Origin: CAZSPL01 sp964608735
GTDB taxonomy: Bacteria; JAJVIF01; JAPKYR01; CAZSPL01
Direction: 5' to 3'
Assembly: GCA_964608735.1 (NCBI GenBank)
Contig: CAZSPL010000129.1
Span: 1-11,206 of the forward strand
DNA: 11,206 nucleotides
A model generated the notes under the pieces. The model had not been told where the DNA came from and did no database searches. It saw nothing but the letters and a program-made list of their open reading frames with translations. Position numbers and translations under genes: made by a program. Below are positions 6,326 through 11,206 of the stretch, piece after piece; positions within the stretch are counted from its first letter, which is position 1; each line of letters begins with the position of its first letter.

Positions 6326-8638
6326 TTAATTCGATTCGAAACAATATATCCCGCCGTTGGCCGGCACTATCATCTTCCCGAACGCAAATCCTATCGCGTT
6401 GCGTATACCGCCCTGGATCGCCTGGGTGAAGACAATACTCCCGGTCTCGCAGTCAAAGCCATAAAGCGTGCCGCTTGTGTTGCCGATGTATACGACTCCC
6501 TCGTTGTAAACCGGCGATGCATCGTAATAGGCCGCGGCCGATTCCCACATCTTCGAAGGTGCCGAGCCCATGTCCTTTATCGCGAGACATCCGCTGGTGC
6601 TGAATGCGCTTCCCTGGTAGATAACGACATGGTCATCCGACGGGTCGACCCAGTATGCCAGCCCGGTGATATAGGCATCGCTGTCCTCGTCATATGTCCA
6701 GTACAGCGTACCGGTCTCGGCATCGAGACACCGAAGCCCCTCGTTGTATGTCGCGAGATAAACGCGCCCGTTGACCACCAGCGGCGCGTCCCAGTGACTC
6801 TGTCCCTCGGTGCTCGGGGTCTGCCATATAATCGAGCCGTCATCGGTGTCCATGCAGGTGAAATAAACCGCGTTGGCGAAATAGATCTTGCCGTCGAATA
6901 TCGCCGGGCAGGTTTCGAATGAGGTCAGACTGCCGACGCTTATCCATATTTCCGCCCCGGTGTACGCATCAAGGCAAACCATCGTGCCGCCGAATGCGAT
7001 GTACACCCTGTCGTTGTAGAACCTCGGGTTATGGCGCATCCATGATGTGAGCGGCTCGCCGTACTCCCACTCGATCGCGCCGGTGAGGGCATCGAAGCAC
7101 CACACCCGGTCGCCGCCGACAACTATCCGTCCATCGGCGCCGTCATCATACCAGACCGCTCCGGTCATCCCGCGGCCGTAGTCGTTGGTGGGGTTTATAT
7201 TTTGATACCAGACCACGGCGCCGTCTACGATATCCAGGCAGTACAGGAAATGGTTCGAACTCGTGCTGTATGCGCCGCCCAGCGAGACGGTGTAGACATA
7301 ATTCTCGGTTATCGCCGGGCCCGGCATTTTATAGGCGGAGCTGAGCGGCGTATACCACGTCTGAGAGTAATTGGTATGGTCGAAATTCTGGATGTTCGGG
7401 TTGCGGCCGATATTCGCGGCGTTGTACTGGAAGCACGACCACTCCGGCGGATATTCATTGACCACCGGGGCTTCATCGTCCACCGGGGCGCTGGTCCAGA
7501 AATACGCCGCCTGCTTTTCTCCCGGAAGGAGCCCACCGTAGCCTTCCGCTTCGCATTCGATGGTGAGGAAAATGTCGATCTCCCCCGCTGTAACCGGGGT
7601 CGCATCGACGATGTCGATTATATAAGTCGAATAGCCTTCGCCTCCGCCGGTCGGGCCGACATCGGTAACTGATGTGAAACTGCCCGCGCTCTCCGCGCTG
7701 ACCAGGTTGAGACCGGCATCGAACCAGTCATACACATCTATCTGCAGGCTCAAATCGCCGCCAAGTTCGACGCCGTCGTTGTAGAGAGTGTCGTCAAGTA
7801 TGGTTACAGCGATATTCCACGCCTCCGGCCTGTTGGCCTCGGGGGCGAAATCATCCGGGGCGCTGTATGGCGGGTCCCCCTGCGGGAACTGCCACGATGC
7901 ATCCACCGCATAGTTGAACACCAGCCCGGCGGTGCCGAGGTCGATGGTGTAGTGTCTCACATTCTTCTGCCCGGCGCTGAAAAGGCCGCGGCTGTCGACC
8001 GGAACATCCGACACCGGGTCGTCGGGGTCGTCGAGGTCGTCGCAGAAATATTTATATCCATTCAATGTCGCGCTGAAATCGGCCACCGAATATGGCGCGC
8101 CGAGAAGGCCGTCGGTGTAGCCGAAGATGGTGCCGTTGGATGGAAACTCCGATGGATTCCACCAGCGCGTGAAGCCGTCGGCATTCGCAAGGTGCAAGTC
8201 GTCCGGACCCGGCATGAGCAGGTCGGGATTGTCGAATCCGCCGATGCTTCCGTCCGATATCAGAATCCCGCATACATCGAAACCGGAGAATTCCGTCAGC
8301 CCGAGGAACGGGTGTCTCAGCCCGATGCCGGCTTCGATTATGTTCCCGTTGAACTCCAGTGATTCGAGGCTGAGAAAGAGGAGTGCCGGCGGTTCGAGGA
8401 ACGGCAGCGCGTTGAGGTGCAAATCGGCTATCCTGAGCTGTGTAAAATCGAGCGTCTGGGCATCGGGATTCGCCGTGAACTGCCACAGGCCCAATAGATT
8501 ATGGCTTTGTAAAGATGTCGCCCTTTCTGCGAGGGTGTCCGGCGCGAGGGGTGCAGAGGTGTTATCGGTTCCGCCGGAACATCCGAGCGAGAAGATCAAG
8601 GCCGCTGAAAGCAGCAAAATCGCAACGGTTCGTAACAT
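6326..8638 (-). CDS. Modular surface lipoprotein with C-terminal PQQ-like beta-propeller
   Basis: The protein has 770 residues. Residues 1-20 are a lipoprotein signal peptide with lipobox SLGC; C20 is the lipidation site and the next residue is Ser. Residues about 46-385 are the module shared with both neighbours (LEPPALLFL at 81-89, YTDGLLG 174-180, GYKYFCDDLDD 194-204, RGLFSAGQKNVRHY 217-230, FNYAVDASW 241-249, NRPEAW 269-274). Residues about 400-770 are a seven- or eight-bladed propeller. Blade motifs of the type CxDxxTGxxxW recur at 466-477, 513-524, 554-565, 594-605 and 636-647, with weaker ones at 683-698 and 726-737. Such propellers usually act as scaffolds or bind ligands. Nothing shows that PQQ is bound or that the protein is an enzyme. 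GGAGG (complement of 8647-8651) lies eight bases before the ATG. Termination is at 6282-6301. Confidence 0.85.
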   Translation of the reverse strand: MLRTVAILLLSAALIFSLGCSGGTDNTSAPLAPDTLAERATSLQSHNLLGLWQFTANPDAQTLDFTQLRIADLHLNALPFLEPPALLFLSLESLEFNGNIIEAGIGLRHPFLGLTEFSGFDVCGILISDGSIGGFDNPDLLMPGPDDLHLANADGFTRWWNPSEFPSNGTIFGYTDGLLGAPYSVADFSATLNGYKYFCDDLDDPDDPVSDVPVDSRGLFSAGQKNVRHYTIDLGTAGLVFNYAVDASWQFPQGDPPYSAPDDFAPEANRPEAWNIAVTILDDTLYNDGVELGGDLSLQIDVYDWFDAGLNLVSAESAGSFTSVTDVGPTGGGEGYSTYIIDIVDATPVTAGEIDIFLTIECEAEGYGGLLPGEKQAAYFWTSAPVDDEAPVVNEYPPEWSCFQYNAANIGRNPNIQNFDHTNYSQTWYTPLSSAYKMPGPAITENYVYTVSLGGAYSTSSNHFLYCLDIVDGAVVWYQNINPTNDYGRGMTGAVWYDDGADGRIVVGGDRVWCFDALTGAIEWEYGEPLTSWMRHNPRFYNDRVYIAFGGTMVCLDAYTGAEIWISVGSLTSFETCPAIFDGKIYFANAVYFTCMDTDDGSIIWQTPSTEGQSHWDAPLVVNGRVYLATYNEGLRCLDAETGTLYWTYDEDSDAYITGLAYWVDPSDDHVVIYQGSAFSTSGCLAIKDMGSAPSKMWESAAAYYDASPVYNEGVVYIGNTSGTLYGFDCETGSIVFTQAIQGGIRNAIGFAFGKMIVPANGGIYCFESN
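7495..8401 (-). repeat. Duplicated N-terminal module, copy 1
   Basis: This stretch encodes the shared module of the PQQ-type lipoprotein and has a near-identical counterpart at about 10310-11206 in the same orientation, roughly 2.8 kb away. Conservation holds at the DNA level: around 8108-8167 and 10918-10977, and around 7871-7920 and 10680-10729, differences are single scattered bases. The similarity stops where the C-terminal halves begin. This points to a fairly recent tandem duplication, or to gene conversion confined to the module. Confidence 0.75.
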
Positions 8639-8686
8639 GGGTAGAACCTCCGTGTAATGCTAATAGTTTTGATGCGCGAAAGGGCG

Positions 8687-8891
8687 AAAAAAGTAGGGAC
8701 AGTCACCTGTTTCGCTTGCTGGATTCGGGTAGGGCGGATTTGATCGACATGAAACTACGATATGCATCAATGGTCGACGCGGAAATCCGCCCGTATCTTC
8801 AAGCGCGCATCACGGCTACGCCGTCGCACAAGAGTGCGAATAGATACGCGCTACCCGACTTTTTCAACAGCCCCACTGTTCCTACTTTTTT
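8687..8891. repeat. 205-bp foldable element with terminal inverted repeats
   Basis: The ends, AAAAAAGTAGGGACAGT at 8687-8703 and its reverse complement at 8875-8891, match at 16 of 17 positions. Inside are nested stems: TCGGGTAG 8725-8732 with 8851-8858 (outer stem); GGGCGGATTT 8732-8741 with 8783-8792 (ten perfect pairs); CGTATCT 8792-8798 with 8842-8848; ACGGC 8812-8816 with 8820-8824; TCGCAC 8824-8829 with 8834-8839. Together they give a cloverleaf-like fold. No reading frame inside looks like a protein. The element sits between two genes on the same strand and begins about 50 bases upstream of the downstream gene's start. It is most likely a non-autonomous mobile repeat (MITE or REP type). 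A structured RNA is an alternative. Confidence 0.65.
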
Positions 8892-8900
8892 CTATAACAA

Positions 8901-11206
8901 TCACATATCAGTGAACATCGTAAACCAGAGCTGCCCTCTTGCATCGGTCGGTACTTCCTTGCATGCGAACGGAAGCGCGAGCTTGTTGCCGACAGCCTCA
9001 CCCTGCGCGCCCATCCAGCTGGAATTAGTAGCAGCCAGCGTGGAGGGATGGAGAATTGGATACTCCGATGCCGCAAGCTGTATTTCGGGAGGATCGCTGA
9101 ATGCGCCGCCGGGCTGAAGCAGCGAGCTCTGATAATTGGGATATGTGCAGCTCTGCAGCCAGCTGAGAAGAATCCCGTTGGTCGTATGCACGAGGTTGAT
9201 ATACGCTGGCTCATTATCAATACGGTTGTTGATGTCCCCCGATGACGTAGGCGGCGGGGTCGGGAAATCCCACGTGCCGTTGATCGGTGTATCCGTCATG
9301 TCCCACACGCCGCTCGTGTTATCCCTTACCCCGTGCACGAATCGGAACTGGACATTATTGTAATTATAACCGAACTCGGTCCAGTACCTGTATGTGGAAG
9401 CATGAACCCAGTGGACATTGCCGTCTGAATCGACCGCAAGATCCCCATGGTAGTTCTGCATGATACTTCCGCTATTGCCCATGCCGGGATTCTGGAACGC
9501 GGCGACCATTTCCCACGCGTTGGAGCTGACGTTGGGATCGAACTCGAGCGCGCACACTCCGACATTTTCGCCCGAACCCTCGAAGCTGAAACTTCCGCCG
9601 ATGCAGTAGAAGAAATGCCCCGTCGTGGGATGGTACACGAGGTTGTTATTCCCGCTTGGGTACATGTAATACATATCACCGGTCCCGGTCGAAACCAGGG
9701 AGTTGTCGACGCCCAACCCGGCGGTGCCATCGACTACCGTAACCCATCCGCCGGGGGCAAAGTTGTATTTAAGCCCCTGCGGGCCGTTGCAGTAACGCCA
9801 GTCAAACAACATCATCAGGATCTGGTCCGTCGGCGATATGGCCAGTGCAACACTCTGCGCGCCGACCGCGGGGTCAACGGTGAAAACTTTCTTGCTCAGC
9901 CAGTCGGATGTATCCCAATCGGACGGCTGTCCCGCGGTGTTCGTGTCGAGATATTTCAGGAAGCCGGAGACTATAGGCCCGCCGGAGTAGTCCTTGCCTT
10001 CACCGTAAAGCATGTATACGCCACCGTCCGAGTCCGCGGCAAGCTGGAACGCAAGGGGAGGCGCATATGCCCCCTCTATCGACGGGGCGTTGCAGATGTC
10101 GCCCTTGGACTGCCATGTCGCGCCGTCATCAGTCGAGATGAACCACCTGAGCTCCCGCTGGGTAGATGATTCAATCCACGAGGCTGCGACATGAAACACG
10201 CCGTTGGAGTCCTCGACGAATCGCGTGGCATAATAACTTTTACCGCTGTCTATCATCACCGGGAATATGACATCGGGCGGTTTCTCGTCGGAGACCGCCG
10301 CGGTGTAGCCGAAGTATGCCGTCACCGGTTCTCCCGGAAGCAGCCCGCCATAGCCGACATCCTCGCTTTCCGCGCAGATGATGATGTCGATAGACCCTTC
10401 GGCGGGCGTGGCATCGAGTATTTCCACTTCGTATGTCGAGTAGCCCTCTCCGCCTCCCGTCGGCGTTCCCGCCTGGACGGATGCGAAGTTACCCGGGCTT
10501 TCCACCGTTACGATATTCAAGGGCGCGCCATACCAGTCGTAGACATCCATCTGGAGAGAAATCCCGCCGCCACTTTCGGCGCCGTCATTCCAGAGATCGT
10601 TGTCGCTCTCGGTAATTACCGCATTCCATGCTTCGGGACGATTCGCCTCGGGGGCGAAATCTTCCGGGACGCTCCATGGCGGGTCCCCCTGGGGGAACTG
10701 CCACGATGCATCCACCGCGTAGTTGAATACGAGCCCGCTGGTGATGTCGATGGTATAGTGCCGCACATTTTTCTGCCCCGCGCTGAACAGGCCCCGGTTT
10801 TCGAGGGTGACGTCGGTAAGCGGGTCATCCGGGTCGTCCAGGTCATCGCAGAAATACTTGTATCCGTTCAATGTCGCGCTGAAATCGGCGACCGAATCCT
10901 GCGTGCCCAGAAGGCCGTCGGTGTAGCCGAATATGGTGCCGTTCGATGGGAACTCCGATGGATTCCACCAGCGGGAGTAGCCGTCGGGATTCATCAACCG
11001 GCAATTATCCGGCCCCGGCATGAAAATGCCGGCATTGTCGAATCCGCCGATGCTTCCGTCGGATATCAAAATCCCGCATACATCGAAGCCGCTGAATTCG
11101 CTCAGCCCGAGAAATGGATGTCTCAGGCCGATGTTGGCTTCGATGAGGTTGCCGTTGAATTGCAGCGATTCGAGGCTGAGGTAAAGAAGCGCGGGGGGTT
11201 CGAGGA
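8901..11206 (-). CDS. Modular surface protein with BNR/Asp-box-type C-terminal half (5' end outside window)
   Basis: The frame is open from the right edge to a TGA at 8901-8903, giving 767 residues in view. The visible part begins LEPPALLYLSLESL, which aligns with residue 81 of the neighbouring lipoprotein, so about 80 residues, presumably including a lipoprotein signal peptide, lie outside. A TTG at 11069 is internal to the conserved FDVCGILISDG segment and is not the start. The shared module occupies about 10310-11206. The remainder is a different domain: an Asp box, STDDGATW, at 10113-10136, then repeated segments such as DSDGGVYMLY, STGTGDMYYMY and DSDGNVHWVH, typical of BNR/sialidase-fold propellers. 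No sialidase catalytic set could be identified, so binding or an unknown hydrolase activity are both open. The 205-bp foldable element lies just past its stop. Confidence 0.85.
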   Translation of the reverse strand, partial: LEPPALLYLSLESLQFNGNLIEANIGLRHPFLGLSEFSGFDVCGILISDGSIGGFDNAGIFMPGPDNCRLMNPDGYSRWWNPSEFPSNGTIFGYTDGLLGTQDSVADFSATLNGYKYFCDDLDDPDDPLTDVTLENRGLFSAGQKNVRHYTIDITSGLVFNYAVDASWQFPQGDPPWSVPEDFAPEANRPEAWNAVITESDNDLWNDGAESGGGISLQMDVYDWYGAPLNIVTVESPGNFASVQAGTPTGGGEGYSTYEVEILDATPAEGSIDIIICAESEDVGYGGLLPGEPVTAYFGYTAAVSDEKPPDVIFPVMIDSGKSYYATRFVEDSNGVFHVAASWIESSTQRELRWFISTDDGATWQSKGDICNAPSIEGAYAPPLAFQLAADSDGGVYMLYGEGKDYSGGPIVSGFLKYLDTNTAGQPSDWDTSDWLSKKVFTVDPAVGAQSVALAISPTDQILMMLFDWRYCNGPQGLKYNFAPGGWVTVVDGTAGLGVDNSLVSTGTGDMYYMYPSGNNNLVYHPTTGHFFYCIGGSFSFEGSGENVGVCALEFDPNVSSNAWEMVAAFQNPGMGNSGSIMQNYHGDLAVDSDGNVHWVHASTYRYWTEFGYNYNNVQFRFVHGVRDNTSGVWDMTDTPINGTWDFPTPPPTSSGDINNRIDNEPAYINLVHTTNGILLSWLQSCTYPNYQSSLLQPGGAFSDPPEIQLAASEYPILHPSTLAATNSSWMGAQGEAVGNKLALPFACKEVPTDARGQLWFTMFTDM
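10310..11206 (-). repeat. Duplicated N-terminal module, copy 2 (runs off the window)
   Basis: This is the counterpart of the module at 7495-8401, encoding the same ordered blocks: GFDVCGILISDG, YTDGLLG, GYKYFCDDLDDPDD, RGLFSAGQKNVRHY, FNYAVDASWQFPQGDPP and NRPEAW. The two differ mainly in a few short loops (for example residues after GFDN and after DPDD). The third, much more diverged copy is in the rightward lipoprotein at about 3740-4810. Confidence 0.75.

Noticed and set aside
8726..8858. An integron attC site or tRNA-like gene suggested by the cloverleaf fold
   Set aside because: I could not find attC core-site pairs, and the stem lengths and loops do not fit tRNA arms; there is no T-loop or anticodon-arm sequence.
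8515..9117. A 200-codon plus-strand frame crossing the palindromic element
   Set aside because: It is antisense to the starts and ends of two real genes, crosses the repeat, and resembles no transposase.
1..11206. CRISPR array or complete insertion sequence
   Set aside because: There are no regularly spaced direct repeats and no transposase or integrase frame anywhere in the window.

Overview
The window comes from a GC-rich bacterium with an exporting, diderm-type envelope: three genes encode Sec-exported proteins and two of these have lipoprotein signal peptides with a lipobox cysteine. I cannot name the taxon. The combination of an Etf operon, polyglycine secreted proteins and large modular surface lipoproteins suits an uncultivated environmental lineage, but that is an impression and not a classification.

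Layout. (1) 1-42: the first 14 codons of a leftward gene. (2) 97-313: an intergenic stretch packed with palindromes, including a perfect 17-bp inverted repeat and the Rho-independent terminator of the next operon. (3) 340-2094: a leftward etfB-etfA operon for the electron transfer flavoprotein, with a consensus-like promoter at 2171-2198. (4) 2095-2484: a divergent intergenic region with promoters on both sides. (5) 2485-6227: a rightward operon encoding a glycine-rich secreted protein, a large lipoprotein and a 77-residue membrane-anchored protein. The first two genes are each broken once, by an in-frame TAA at 3079 and by a one-base deletion in a G run at 4147-4149. (6) 6282-6301: a terminator between convergent genes. 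(7) 6326-8638: a leftward intact lipoprotein ending in a PQQ-type beta-propeller. (8) 8687-8891: a 205-bp foldable element with terminal inverted repeats. (9) 8901 to the right edge: a second leftward paralogue, with the same front module but a BNR/Asp-box-type back half, running out of the window.

How it fits together. The Etf operon is housekeeping electron transfer and has no visible link to the rest. The other genes form an exported-protein locus. Three proteins share one N-terminal module of roughly 300 residues that I do not recognise as a named family, each joined to a different C-terminal half. This looks like a duplicated and domain-swapped family of cell-surface proteins. The rightward copy carries lesions that are either real decay or sequence errors. 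The element at 8687-8891 and the hairpin at 97-163 share a 15-nt end sequence and appear to belong to one family of REP-like or MITE-like repeats.
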